Both the position numbers and the translations under genes were made by a program. The notes under the pieces are model-generated. The model was not told the origin of the DNA and ran no database searches. It saw only the letters and a program-made list of their open reading frames with translations. A DNA stretch of 64,000 nucleotides from JAGIBJ01 sp032119795 (GTDB lineage Bacteria > Actinomycetota > Thermoleophilia > Solirubrobacterales > Solirubrobacteraceae), in NCBI GenBank assembly GCA_032119795.1, contig JAUMFO010000011.1:62001-126000 (forward strand), read 5' to 3'. Shown piece by piece: positions 1-7,991 of this stretch; within the stretch, counting starts at the first letter, position 1; every line of letters begins with the position of its first letter.

Positions 1-188
1 GCCTTCCACTGCGCAGCCCACTGCGCATTGACCTGCTTGGTCATGGTTTGCCACTGTTTCGTCCACTGCTTCGTCCACGCCTGAATGGCGGTGGTGAACG
101 GATCGGCAGCCGAGGCGGGCGGCGCGGCGACGGCGGAGAGCGTGACCACGGCGACCAGCAGCGGGAGGGTGAGCTGGCGGCGGAACAT
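1..188 (-). CDS. Secreted Trp-rich small protein, C-terminus outside window
   Basis: Read on the minus strand from an ATG at 188, this frame stays open to the window edge (62 codons seen). A purine-rich stretch (GGGAGAGG) lies about 8 nt upstream of the ATG. The first ~27 residues form a classic signal peptide (Arg-rich start, Leu/Val core, PPASA-A cleavage site). The mature start carries Trp-Thr-Lys-Gln units repeated at about four-residue spacing (WTKQWTKQW), then more Trp-Gln/Ala units, suggesting an amphipathic or wall-associated repeat. I do not recognise the family and the rest is missing. It is divergent from the gene starting at 525. Confidence 0.6.
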   Translation of the reverse strand, partial: MFRRQLTLPLLVAVVTLSAVAAPPASAADPFTTAIQAWTKQWTKQWQTMTKQVNAQWAAQWK

Positions 189-524
189 GGAGACCTCTCC
201 CGAGGGGACTGGCGCGGGAGGGTGACGACCCCCGCAAATACACGTGGCACGGGCGAAACGGGAGCCCGCGCGTGGCCACGGAGTATGCGGACTTGGCGCG
301 CCCGGCACTGAGCCAGCCGTCACACAGAAGGTGGCGGATCTGCGTCGATGCGCGACCGGCGCCGCGGCGCGCAGCGCGGCCGAATGAGGCGTTTGCGGCC
401 AGATCGACGCCGCGCGCAGGCCTTGGTGTGGCGCGCTCGCGCTCAAGCGACCCAGGACTTGGCCGACGACCTCGTCCAAGCCCGTCCCCCAATCGGGGTT
501 CCCCGGTCGCCTCCACGTTTGCTT
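189..524. other. Divergent intergenic region, no gene seen
   Basis: About 336 bases separate two divergent genes for secreted proteins. An open frame runs upstream of 525 but lacks a plausible start with a ribosome site and reads as Arg-rich noise, so it is treated as leader DNA. A short perfect palindrome (CGTGGCCACG, near 273-282) is present. Promoters for both neighbours should lie here but I cannot pick them reliably. Confidence 0.4.
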
Positions 525-2246
525 ATGCCTCGCCGCCCTCCCCGCATCTTCCCACTCGGCCTCACGCTCGCCGCCGTCGCGGCCGGTGCTGCCGCGCCCG
601 CCGCGCACGCGATCTCGTACGCCCCGACGGGCCAGGAATGCCGCCTCCTGCCAAGCATCGGTGGGTTGATCGCAGGCCAGGCACTCGTTGACCCCCTCGG
701 CTACGTCTACGACACCGGCGAGGTCGCCAGCGGCTACGCGACGCTCGACGAGGGCAGCACCAAGGCGCTGCAGGTCGGCGTGTCGGCCTCCGATGCCTGG
801 GACCGGTTCGGCGCGTTGTTCGTCGGCGGCACCCAGAGCGAAGCGACCCGTTACGCAGACCCAGAGGACGACCCCCTCGGCTGCGCGAAGGAACTCGCCG
901 GTCGCCAGCTGGCTTTCAAGACCACCGAGGTCGGCCGGTTGGACGTGTCCCGGCGGATCTTCGTCTCCAGCACGCAGGGCTCCGGCGCACGCCTGCTCGA
1001 CTCGGTCACGAACTCCACGGGCTCGCCGATCACCACCAACGTCTACGTCGGCGACCTGCGCGAGAACAACGGCGGGTCGCTCGGCTCGGACTCCACCACG
1101 AAGCTGGGTGCGACCTCCACCGCCGACGCCACCCTGTCGACGGCCGATCGCTGGGCCGTCACGTCAGACGGCCGATCGACCCTCTCCGATCCGGCGGTGG
1201 CACACGTCTGGGGTGGCCCAGACGCCGACGAACCGGCGACGCTCGTCCGCAGTGGCGCCCAGGTTGGCGGCACCGCCGCCATCGACTCTCGCGCCGCGCT
1301 TGATGCCGATCAGCTGGGCTGGGGCTGGGAGAACGTGGTGATCGGCGCCGGCCAGACGCGCTCGTTCCTCTCGTGGGAGACCATGCGCGCGAGCCCGGAT
1401 GGGCGCGCCGCCTCCGCGGTTGCGCTCGCCGAGGCCGAAGCCGCGCGGCAGCACTCCGCCGACCTCACCGAGATCTACGCCGGGCTCACGCAGGCCCAGA
1501 TTGGCAGTGTGCGCAACTGGGCCAAGCCCGAGGTCGACGCGGAGATCGAGGTCAGCGTCGGGTCCTCCGCCAGCGACACCACGATCGCTGCCACCGACGT
1601 CGACTTCGGTTCGTCGACGCTCGCGGCCTGCACCGGCGGCACCCTCGACTGGGACTTCGGCGACGGCACCACCGCCCGCGGAGCCGGCGCCAAGCACCGG
1701 TTCGCGGCCGGCACCGCGCAGGTCGCGCTGACGATCACCAGCAGCTGCGGCGCCGTCGCGGTGCGCCAGGTGTCGTTCAACGTCGCGGCGGCGCCTGAGC
1801 CGATCGCACCGACGACCCCCGTGGCGCCGACGACGCCGGTCACGCCGGCCAGCGTCGATTCGCCCGCCGCGCCAGCTGCTGTCGTCCCCGCCACCGCGCC
1901 GACGCCTCCCGCAGCGCAAGCGCCGGCTGAGCCGGTCGGCGCGGGCCCGGTGCTCACGATCGACGTGGCGCCCAAGCTTTCGGCGAAGGACCTCGCCAAG
2001 CGTGGCGTGCGCAGCAGCCTGATCGCGAACGCCTCCGGGACCGCGCGCATGGTGCTCTCCGGCGGAGGCCTGAAGATCGTCAAGACCAAGCCGCTGACCG
2101 CGGGCACCCTCATGCCCGCCGCGATGAAGCTCAGCCCAGCAGAGGCCAAGCGCGTCCGCGGGCTCAAGACCCTTCAGCTGCGCGCCAAACTCACGATGGG
2201 TGATGGCACCGAGGTCATCGCCTCGCGCGTGATTAAGGTCGGCTGA
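525..2246 (+). CDS. Secreted PKD-domain protein
   Basis: The frame is open from 348, but the ATG at 525 begins a clear signal peptide (MPRRPPRIFPLGL, Ala-rich core, AAHA cleavage), giving 573 residues. The N-terminal ~330 residues form a secreted domain I cannot name. Around residues 350-425 is a PKD-type Ig fold with the hallmark WDFGDGT. A Pro/Ala/Thr-rich linker follows (about 423-473), then a basic C-terminal domain of ~100 residues with Lys/Arg repeats, as in other secreted proteins in this window. PKD domains usually mediate surface or carbohydrate interactions. The next gene begins 67 nt downstream on the same strand, so the two may be co-transcribed. No catalytic motif was recognised. 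Confidence 0.8.
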   Translation: MPRRPPRIFPLGLTLAAVAAGAAAPAAHAISYAPTGQECRLLPSIGGLIAGQALVDPLGYVYDTGEVASGYATLDEGSTKALQVGVSASDAWDRFGALFVGGTQSEATRYADPEDDPLGCAKELAGRQLAFKTTEVGRLDVSRRIFVSSTQGSGARLLDSVTNSTGSPITTNVYVGDLRENNGGSLGSDSTTKLGATSTADATLSTADRWAVTSDGRSTLSDPAVAHVWGGPDADEPATLVRSGAQVGGTAAIDSRAALDADQLGWGWENVVIGAGQTRSFLSWETMRASPDGRAASAVALAEAEAARQHSADLTEIYAGLTQAQIGSVRNWAKPEVDAEIEVSVGSSASDTTIAATDVDFGSSTLAACTGGTLDWDFGDGTTARGAGAKHRFAAGTAQVALTITSSCGAVAVRQVSFNVAAAPEPIAPTTPVAPTTPVTPASVDSPAAPAAVVPATAPTPPAAQAPAEPVGAGPVLTIDVAPKLSAKDLAKRGVRSSLIANASGTARMVLSGGGLKIVKTKPLTAGTLMPAAMKLSPAEAKRVRGLKTLQLRAKLTMGDGTEVIASRVIKVG

Positions 2247-2313
2247 GCGGCGCCGCTGCGCACGCTCGGCTTCGGCTCCTTCCCCCACCCAACTGCGAAA
2301 GGGACTCACCCAC

Positions 2314-5300
2314 GTGTCCTGCTTGTCTCGCACCCCAGCCGCGATCGCGGTGGTGCTCTCGTCCTTGGTTGCTGCGTCTTCGGCGTTTGCCTCCAGCACC
2401 GCCGTCGACACTACGTTTGGCAACGCCGGTGAGACCGTCGTGACGCTCAACGGCGGCTGGGCGCCCGGCGCTGACGCCGTCCGCACGCCCGACGACGGAT
2501 TCGCCGTGGCTGGCGTTGAAACCGGGTACGGCATCGCCATTGCGAGGTTCACGCCGTCCGGCACGCTGAATTCGGCGTTCAGCGGCGATGGCATCGACAC
2601 ACTGCCGGTGCCTGGTGCCAGCTCCTACGTCGATGTTGCCGGCGTGGCCTCCGACGGCTCGGGCAACCTCTACGTCGCGGCCTTTCGGTCCGACTACACG
2701 TCGGCCGTCTACAAGTTTGCGGCGTCCGGCGGACTCGCGTCTGGCTTCGGCAGCGGCGGCATCGTCGAGCTGGGAATGGCACGGTTTCCGGGAGGCATCC
2801 GCCTGAGTCCGGACGGAGCGCGCGTCTACGCCGCGACGGCTGAGGGCCACAATCTCCAGGTCCACGCGCTCAGTGCCTCAACTGGCGAGCCGGACCTCGT
2901 ATTTGGTGGTGGTGACGGCCTCGCCGAGGTCGCGACGCTCGGGAACGCCTCGACGACTGACCTCGTGGTCCGTCCGACCGACGGCAAGATCTTCGTTGGC
3001 GGCACGATCATCGCGGCGCCCGGCGCGCCCACCAGCTCGTCGGCCGTCGCGAGGTTCACGAGCGCTGGCCAGCCCGACAGCGGCTTCGGCACGGGCGGAG
3101 TGGCCCAACCGTTCCTCGGTAGCTCGGCCCAGGAGTCCTCGACGTACGACCTCTTCGCGCTGGCCGACGGGACGACCTACGTGGTCGGCTCCGGCGACAG
3201 CAATGGTTCGATGGCGATCGCGCGTCTGACCGATACCGGCGCTCGGGACAGCGGCTTCGGGAACGGCGGCCTGCTGACGGACTACGCCCCCGGCAGCTAC
3301 TCGCGGTGGGACGGCGTCAACGTGCAGGCCGACGGCCACGTCGTCGTGACGGGCGGCCGGCATGCGACTCCGGCCCTGCCGAGCGCGATCACCCGGCGCT
3401 ACACCGCGACGGGCCAACTCGACACGTCATTTGCCGACGGCGGGTCGCTCGTGCGCAGCAACACGTGGCAGGCCTTTGCGCTGGTGGCGCAGACGTCCGG
3501 AGGCGGGCGCTACGTCAGCACCGCGATGGAAGAGAAGCCCGGTGCGGGCAATGTCCTGCAGCTGGTCGTGACCGGCATCAAGCCGAATCTCCCGTCGACC
3601 GGCGGTGGCGGCACCAGCGGGACGGGTGGGACTGGCGGGACCGGTGGTGGTGGCACTTCGACGCCCACGCCCACGCCGCCTGCACCCGTTGCCGAAGGGT
3701 GCACGAGGTCGGTCGTGGTCGGTCCGCTTGAAGTGGTCGGCAGCTGCCTGAAGCGCGAGGGCATGATCTGGACGACCTCGGCCGCGGCGTCGGTCGGTGG
3801 CCTCACGTTCGTGCCCAACGGCTCCAGCGCGAAGCTGATCATCGATCCGCTGAACCTGCGAATTGCCACGAGTGGCAGCGCCAAGATCGTGTTCGAAGCG
3901 AGCCTGTACGGGCGCAGCGTCGGCCCGGTCAAGCTCTACGAGGGCGCGTTCGACTGGACGTTCCAGTACCGCCCTGATCTCTCCGGCCTGGCGCGGCTCG
4001 TGATGCCGCAGCCCGGCACCGGCGGCAAGTCCGTCTCGCAGTCCACCCTCAAGGGCCTGCCGGGCCTCTCGGGTGTGGGATCGCTGCCGAAGCTCAGCGT
4101 CGGCATGCCCGACTTCTCCAAGGTCACGGCGCCAGACGTCGCCAAGCTCGCGGGCAAGATTCCGTCGCTGCGCACGCCGGACGTGGAGATTCCGCTCTCG
4201 CTCCTGAACGTTCCGGAGCTGCCGGAGCTGCGTTTCCAGGTGCCGTCGGCCGCTGGCGCGATGTTTGGGTTCCCGGTCCAGGGAGACATCGCGATCAAGG
4301 CGGGCGTGCGCAACGGCGCGCGTGGCGTCGACGTGACGGCGAACCTGGCCCTGCCGGCTGCGTTCGGCGGCATCACGGGGTCGAGCAAGCTGTTCGTCTC
4401 CGTCAAGGGCCAGGTCATCGTCGACGCCGTCGGCGTCAGCGCGCAGGAGATCACCCTCCCGGGCGCGATCACCGTCAAGCCGGTGAAGCTCGCCTACGAC
4501 GGCCCGTCAGACACGTGGTCGGGCGAGACGATGGTCTACCTCGGCTTCAAGACCGGCGACACCGGGCTCGGTGGCCGCTGGGTGATCCAGGGCGGCAAGC
4601 TGAAGCGCATCGCGGTGACGGTCGGCGGAATCCCGCTCGGCGGCGTCGCGACGATCGACAGCCTCAGCGCTGACCTCACCCTCGAGCCCACGCGGCTCTT
4701 CGGCAAGGTGTCGGTCGGGTTCGGCCCGAACGTGCCAGCGCTCAACGTCCGCGCGGTGACGGTCGACGGCACCTTCGACTTCAACGGTGACTTCGCCAAG
4801 ATCGGCGGCGCACTGCGCGTCGCCAACATTCCGCTGGCCAACGCCAGCGCCGAGTACTGGTGGAACGGGTACTTCGCGGCCAAGGGCCGCGTGTCGCACT
4901 TCGTCGACGCCAAGAAGGAGTACGGCTTCGAGGGCACGATCGAGGGTGAGGCCACCAAGAGCGGCTTCAACGCCGAGGGCTCGGTCGTCTTCAAGGCCAA
5001 GGGCAACCAGCTCAGCGGTCAGGCGATCGTGTCGAGCGTCGGCATCGCCGGGTGCGCGTCCGTCAAGGGCTTCCTCTGGCGAGACATCAACGTCGGAGCG
5101 GGCTACAAGTGGAACGCAAAGTACATCGACTGGCTCGGTGGCAACTGCGACTTCGGCCCCTACCGGGCGAAGCTCAAGAAGGCAGAGCTGGCGCAGCGGT
5201 TGCAGGCCGGTCCGATCACGCAGGTGGTCGGCAAGGACGAGCGTGCCGTGTCGTTCAAGGTGCTTGGCACCGGCCCGGCGGGCGCTCCGCAGTTCACGCT

Positions 5301-6054
5301 GACGGGTCCGTCCGGTGAGACCGTCACGACCCCGGCCGACGGCTCCACGCTGATCGACGACCAGTTCATGGTGGTCCAGCAGCCGGAGGAGGGCGCAACG
5401 TATGTGGCCGTGCCGCGGCCGAAGGCGGGCAACTGGACGTTCACGCCGGCCGCAGGCTCGACCTTCACCGAGATCCAAGGCGCGGAGGCGCTGCCCAAGC
5501 CAGACGTGAAAGCGAGCGTCAAGGGTGGCAAGGTCGGCTACGAGATCAAGACCATCCCCGGCCAGTCGGTGCGGTTCATCGAGCGCGGCACCAATGTGAG
5601 CGTTGAGCTCGGAACGGCTAAGAACGGCAAGGGCAGCTTCAAACTCCAGCCCGAGGCGGGCAAGGGCGGCAAGCGGGAGATCCTCGCGGTCGTCGAGCAG
5701 GACGGGATGCCGCGCGAGCGTCTCGTCGTGGCCCGCTACTCGGCCAAGGTGAAGACGTTGGCTGCGCCCAAGGTGTCGGTCAAGCGGACCAAATCCGGGG
5801 TGGCGAAGGTCAGCTGGAAGAAGGTTCCGGGCGCTGAGGGCTACCGAGTGATCGTGAAGCTGAACGGCCGCACCGAGCAGCGCACCGTGGAGGCCAAGAC
5901 CACCAAGGTCGAGGTTCCGGGTGTGCTCGCCGAGTCCGGCATCGAGGCGACGGTTCAGGCCGTTGGCGGGCCGACGCGGGTCGGCAAGACCGGCAAGGCG
6001 TCGATCAAGAAGCCGAAGACCAAGGCGCGCAAGAAGGCCAGCGGGAAGAAGTAG
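2314..6054 (+). CDS. Large secreted delta-60 repeat protein
   Basis: A GTG start at 2314 follows a GAAAGGGA ribosome site at 2296-2303, giving 1,246 residues. Residues 1-26 are a signal peptide. Residues ~28-420 contain tandem delta-60 repeats, seen as the recurring pattern D(S/T)xFGxxG followed by ~45 residues and a DGxxxVxG strand (for example DTTFGNAG, DSGFGTGG, DTSFADGG); these form a beta-propeller-like fold of unknown ligand. A Gly/Thr/Pro linker lies near 427-455. The long remainder (about 460-1,130) is beta-rich and has no family I recognise; the final ~110 residues resemble a fibronectin-III strand pattern (KVSWKKVPGAEGYRV) with a Lys-rich tail. It is a candidate cell-surface or exported matrix protein. 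Confidence 0.8.
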   Translation: MSCLSRTPAAIAVVLSSLVAASSAFASSTAVDTTFGNAGETVVTLNGGWAPGADAVRTPDDGFAVAGVETGYGIAIARFTPSGTLNSAFSGDGIDTLPVPGASSYVDVAGVASDGSGNLYVAAFRSDYTSAVYKFAASGGLASGFGSGGIVELGMARFPGGIRLSPDGARVYAATAEGHNLQVHALSASTGEPDLVFGGGDGLAEVATLGNASTTDLVVRPTDGKIFVGGTIIAAPGAPTSSSAVARFTSAGQPDSGFGTGGVAQPFLGSSAQESSTYDLFALADGTTYVVGSGDSNGSMAIARLTDTGARDSGFGNGGLLTDYAPGSYSRWDGVNVQADGHVVVTGGRHATPALPSAITRRYTATGQLDTSFADGGSLVRSNTWQAFALVAQTSGGGRYVSTAMEEKPGAGNVLQLVVTGIKPNLPSTGGGGTSGTGGTGGTGGGGTSTPTPTPPAPVAEGCTRSVVVGPLEVVGSCLKREGMIWTTSAAASVGGLTFVPNGSSAKLIIDPLNLRIATSGSAKIVFEASLYGRSVGPVKLYEGAFDWTFQYRPDLSGLARLVMPQPGTGGKSVSQSTLKGLPGLSGVGSLPKLSVGMPDFSKVTAPDVAKLAGKIPSLRTPDVEIPLSLLNVPELPELRFQVPSAAGAMFGFPVQGDIAIKAGVRNGARGVDVTANLALPAAFGGITGSSKLFVSVKGQVIVDAVGVSAQEITLPGAITVKPVKLAYDGPSDTWSGETMVYLGFKTGDTGLGGRWVIQGGKLKRIAVTVGGIPLGGVATIDSLSADLTLEPTRLFGKVSVGFGPNVPALNVRAVTVDGTFDFNGDFAKIGGALRVANIPLANASAEYWWNGYFAAKGRVSHFVDAKKEYGFEGTIEGEATKSGFNAEGSVVFKAKGNQLSGQAIVSSVGIAGCASVKGFLWRDINVGAGYKWNAKYIDWLGGNCDFGPYRAKLKKAELAQRLQAGPITQVVGKDERAVSFKVLGTGPAGAPQFTLTGPSGETVTTPADGSTLIDDQFMVVQQPEEGATYVAVPRPKAGNWTFTPAAGSTFTEIQGAEALPKPDVKASVKGGKVGYEIKTIPGQSVRFIERGTNVSVELGTAKNGKGSFKLQPEAGKGGKREILAVVEQDGMPRERLVVARYSAKVKTLAAPKVSVKRTKSGVAKVSWKKVPGAEGYRVIVKLNGRTEQRTVEAKTTKVEVPGVLAESGIEATVQAVGGPTRVGKTGKASIKKPKTKARKKASGKK

Positions 6055-6063
6055 ACGGTCTCG

Positions 6064-6085
6064 GGCGTCGGCTCAGGCCGGCGCC
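6064..6085. terminator. Hairpin between convergent genes
   Basis: GGCGTCGG and CCGGCGCC form an 8-bp stem (one G-T pair) around a 6-nt loop, CTCAGG. It sits in the 36-bp gap between the convergent genes ending at 6054 and 6091, where a bidirectional terminator is expected. There is no T-run. Confidence 0.5.
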
Positions 6086-6090
6086 CAGGC

Positions 6091-6531
6091 TCAGGCCTCG
6101 CCGGTGATCGGCTTGGGTGAGGCGACCTGAGCGGCGACGTCGGCCAGGGCCGAGTCCGGGTCGATCGCCATGGCGATGTCTCCCAGAGACAACATGCCGA
6201 CGAGGATGCCGTTCTTGGCCACGCCGACGCGCTTGAGGCTGTGCTCGCGCAGGACGCGTACGGCCTCGCGGGCGTCGTCGTCCGGAGAGACCGTCACCAC
6301 GTTGCGTGTGGCGATGTCTCCGGCTTTGAACGACTCCGGCGGCATGTCGCTCGCCAGCGTGCGGACGACGAGGTCGCGGTCGGTGATGATCCCGCGGGGA
6401 CTGCCGTTTGCGTCGACGACCGGTATCGCCCCGGTGTTCGTGTCGCGCATCAGCCGCGCGACCTCGCGCAGCGAGGCCTCCCCGGTGACCGTCCGCACGT
6501 GCGGGTCCATGATGTCTTTCACGCGTGGCAT
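6091..6531 (-). CDS. CBS-domain pair protein
   Basis: This is a 146-residue stand-alone tandem CBS protein. CBS1 spans about residues 5-65 (DIMDPHVRTVTGEASLREVARLM ... GIITDRDL) and CBS2 about 72-130 (IATRNVVTVSPDDDAREAVRVL ... GMLSLGDIA). Such pairs bind adenine nucleotides or related ligands in the cleft between domains and are common stress-linked proteins in actinobacteria. The ATG at 6531 is preceded by a strong GAGGAG ribosome site. It converges on the delta-60 gene, and its upstream side faces hairpin element A. Confidence 0.85.
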   Translation of the reverse strand: MPRVKDIMDPHVRTVTGEASLREVARLMRDTNTGAIPVVDANGSPRGIITDRDLVVRTLASDMPPESFKAGDIATRNVVTVSPDDDAREAVRVLREHSLKRVGVAKNGILVGMLSLGDIAMAIDPDSALADVAAQVASPKPITGEA

Positions 6532-6970
6532 GAGCTACTCCTCAACCTAGATCCTGAGCGGCCCGGGGTTCGATGAAGTTTCAGCGTGGTGAAGATCGCG
6601 CTGGGGCGTTGGGCGGGGTCTGGGATGGCCGGCGGTGGTGGGAGTTCGCGGGTCCTGCGGTGTTGGAGCTGGTTGGCCGCGGTGGCACTGAGCGGCCTTG
6701 ACGGCGACTTGGCTGCTGGCGGCGGCGGAATCTTGATCGCTTCGGGGCCTGGAGGCGTTTGATCGGCGAGGGCGGAGCGTGTTGCTTGGAGGCGGGCTTG
6801 CCGGTGTTTGAGTGGGCGGGCGGGCTGCAACCTCTGGCGGTTGCGTTTGTGGCGCCCGGTCGGTGAACATGATGATTTGGGGGTTGGAGCCCCTGAATCG
6901 ACACGTTCGTCGATCGCGCAACCCCTCGCGGTTGTATTTGCCCGAGATAGCGCGCCGCGTGGCGCCCTTC

Positions 6971-7006
6971 GCGTTGAAACCGCCGGACGTGCGGCGGTTT
7001 CAACGC
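6971..7006. repeat. Perfect 15-bp hairpin inside element A
   Basis: GCGTTGAAACCGCCG at 6971-6985 pairs with 6992-7006 without mismatch around the 6-nt loop GACGTG. It is the strongest of the central hairpins of element A and has no T-run after it, so it does not look like a simple intrinsic terminator. Confidence 0.85.
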
Positions 7007-7032
7007 GACTGCGGTTTTGCCCGGCGTTATGC

Positions 7033-7068
7033 CCGGTAGATGCAACCCGAGGCGGGTGCATCTACCGG
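7033..7068. repeat. Second long hairpin inside element A
   Basis: CCGGTAGATGCA (7033-7044) pairs perfectly with 7057-7068; after one mismatch two more pairs close a 6-nt loop CGAGGC. The inner part is a GCAACC-N6-GGGTGC variant of the motif repeated in elements A and B. Confidence 0.8.
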
Positions 7069-7435
7069 ATATCGCGCGCTGCCAGGCGCTGTTCGCGTCA
7101 GAGTTACCGGACGCCCGGTAACTCCAACGCGAGAGGCAGGCACCGCAACCCCCACAGGTGCGGCGCGCCCGGCGCCCGCCGACGCCGCAGCGATCTCAGT
7201 CCCGCCGCCGCCAACCAGCTCAAACCACGAACCCGCCCGCCCTCGGTGCGGTGGCGCCCACCGGCACCGCAGCGATCGAGATTCCGCCGCCGCCAACGAC
7301 TCAGTCGCCGTAGCAGCGATCGAGATTCCCCCGACGCCAACGACTCAAATGCCGTAGAAGCCGCGAAGTCCCGCCGCCGACCAGCTCAGTCGCCGTCGAA
7401 GTCCCGCCGCCAGGCCGCTTGGTGCTCGGCCCGAG

Positions 7436-7903
7436 CTACTCGTCCGCCAGGAACCGGTCCCAGATGTCGCCGAGGGCGTCCTGGTCGGCATCCGTGAGCT
7501 GGTCGAGGAAGAAGTCCCGCACGCCGGCACGGTGGGTCGCCTGCGCCGCGGCCAGTTTGGCGGCGCCGGCGTCGGTCAGCTCGGCGTAGAGGCCGCGGCC
7601 GTCGCCTTCGGCGGCTGAGCGCGTCACGTAGCCGTGGTCGACGAGCTTGTCGCACAGGCGCGTCAGGCCGCTGCGGCTCAGGAGGACGCGCTCAGCGATC
7701 TCGGCCATGCGCAGGCGGTGATCGGGCGCGTCGCCGAGGAACAACAGCACCTCATACGACGAGACGGTGAGGTCGTGCTCCTCGCGCATCTGCACGTCGA
7801 GCGCGCGCGTGACCTGTGCGTGGGCGCGGAGCATGCCGCGCCAGGCAGCGAGCTCGCGGCCCGAGAGCGGGGCGCCGGACGTGGGTTCTGCGGCCTTGGC
7901 CAT
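7436..7903 (-). CDS. MarR-family regulator, likely quinone-responsive
   Basis: A 155-residue MarR protein of normal length. The winged helix is visible at about residues 50-115 (VSSYEVLLFLGDAP, RMAEIAERVLLSRSGLTRLCDKL, GYVTRSAAEGDGRGLYAELTDAG), with dimerisation helices at both ends. It is transcribed away from the ring-cleaving dioxygenase operon at 7992, and the 88-bp divergent gap contains two matching palindromes, so autorepression plus control of that operon is the likely role. In Bacillus, MhqR (MarR) controls dioxygenase/hydrolase genes in response to quinones; that analogy guides the functional guess. No conserved redox Cys is present, so sensing by Cys alkylation, if any, is not supported. 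Confidence 0.85.
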   Translation of the reverse strand: MAKAAEPTSGAPLSGRELAAWRGMLRAHAQVTRALDVQMREEHDLTVSSYEVLLFLGDAPDHRLRMAEIAERVLLSRSGLTRLCDKLVDHGYVTRSAAEGDGRGLYAELTDAGAAKLAAAQATHRAGVRDFFLDQLTDADQDALGDIWDRFLADE

Positions 7904-7920
7904 GGGACCAGCCTACCAAG

Positions 7921-7965
7921 TAGTTGCAAGCACAACTACCCGTGATATAGTTGCGCTAACAACTA
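7921..7965. promoter_or_regulatory. Twin MarR operators and promoter
   Basis: Two palindromes of identical design, TAGTTG-N6-CAACTA, lie at 7921-7938 and 7948-7965, 27 bp apart start to start. A plausible promoter for the rightward operon is built into them: TTGCAA (7924-7929) as -35 and TATAGT (7946-7951) as -10 with a 16-bp spacer. Binding here would block RNA polymerase at that promoter and cover the leftward marR start region. The sequence match is direct; the regulator assignment is inference from position. Confidence 0.75.
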
Positions 7966-7991
7966 CTTCAAGCACTGCTCGGGAGGGCACC

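Larger units (their letters stand above)
6545..7430. repeat. Hairpin element A (non-coding, inverted degenerate arms)
   Basis: About 0.9 kb with no believable gene. The left arm (about 6600-6820) and right arm (about 7140-7430) carry the same GCGATC-AGATTCCGCCGCCGCCA unit in opposite orientation; 6701-6741 matches the reverse complement of 7271-7311 at 35 of 41 positions by hand. On the right the unit recurs with a period near 45 bp (about 7188, 7271, 7316, then degraded). The middle holds successive hairpins: 6827-6844 (GCAACC/GGTTGC, 6-nt loop), about 6872-6899, 6918-6935 (GCAACC/GGTTGT, 6-nt loop), 6971-7006 (perfect 15-bp stem, 6-nt loop), 7033-7068 (12 bp perfect, then one mismatch and 2 bp, 6-nt loop) and 7101-7124 (10 bp). 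The layout and several motifs match element B at 41866-42480. Confidence 0.75.

Noticed and set aside
1164..2600. Long minus-strand open frame opposite the PKD protein
   Set aside because: It is antisense to a gene with signal peptide and PKD motif and has no recognisable domain.
6808..7497. Open frames within element A
   Set aside because: The products are Arg/Pro/Ala repeats that change with each hairpin arm; no start with a ribosome site and no codon bias.
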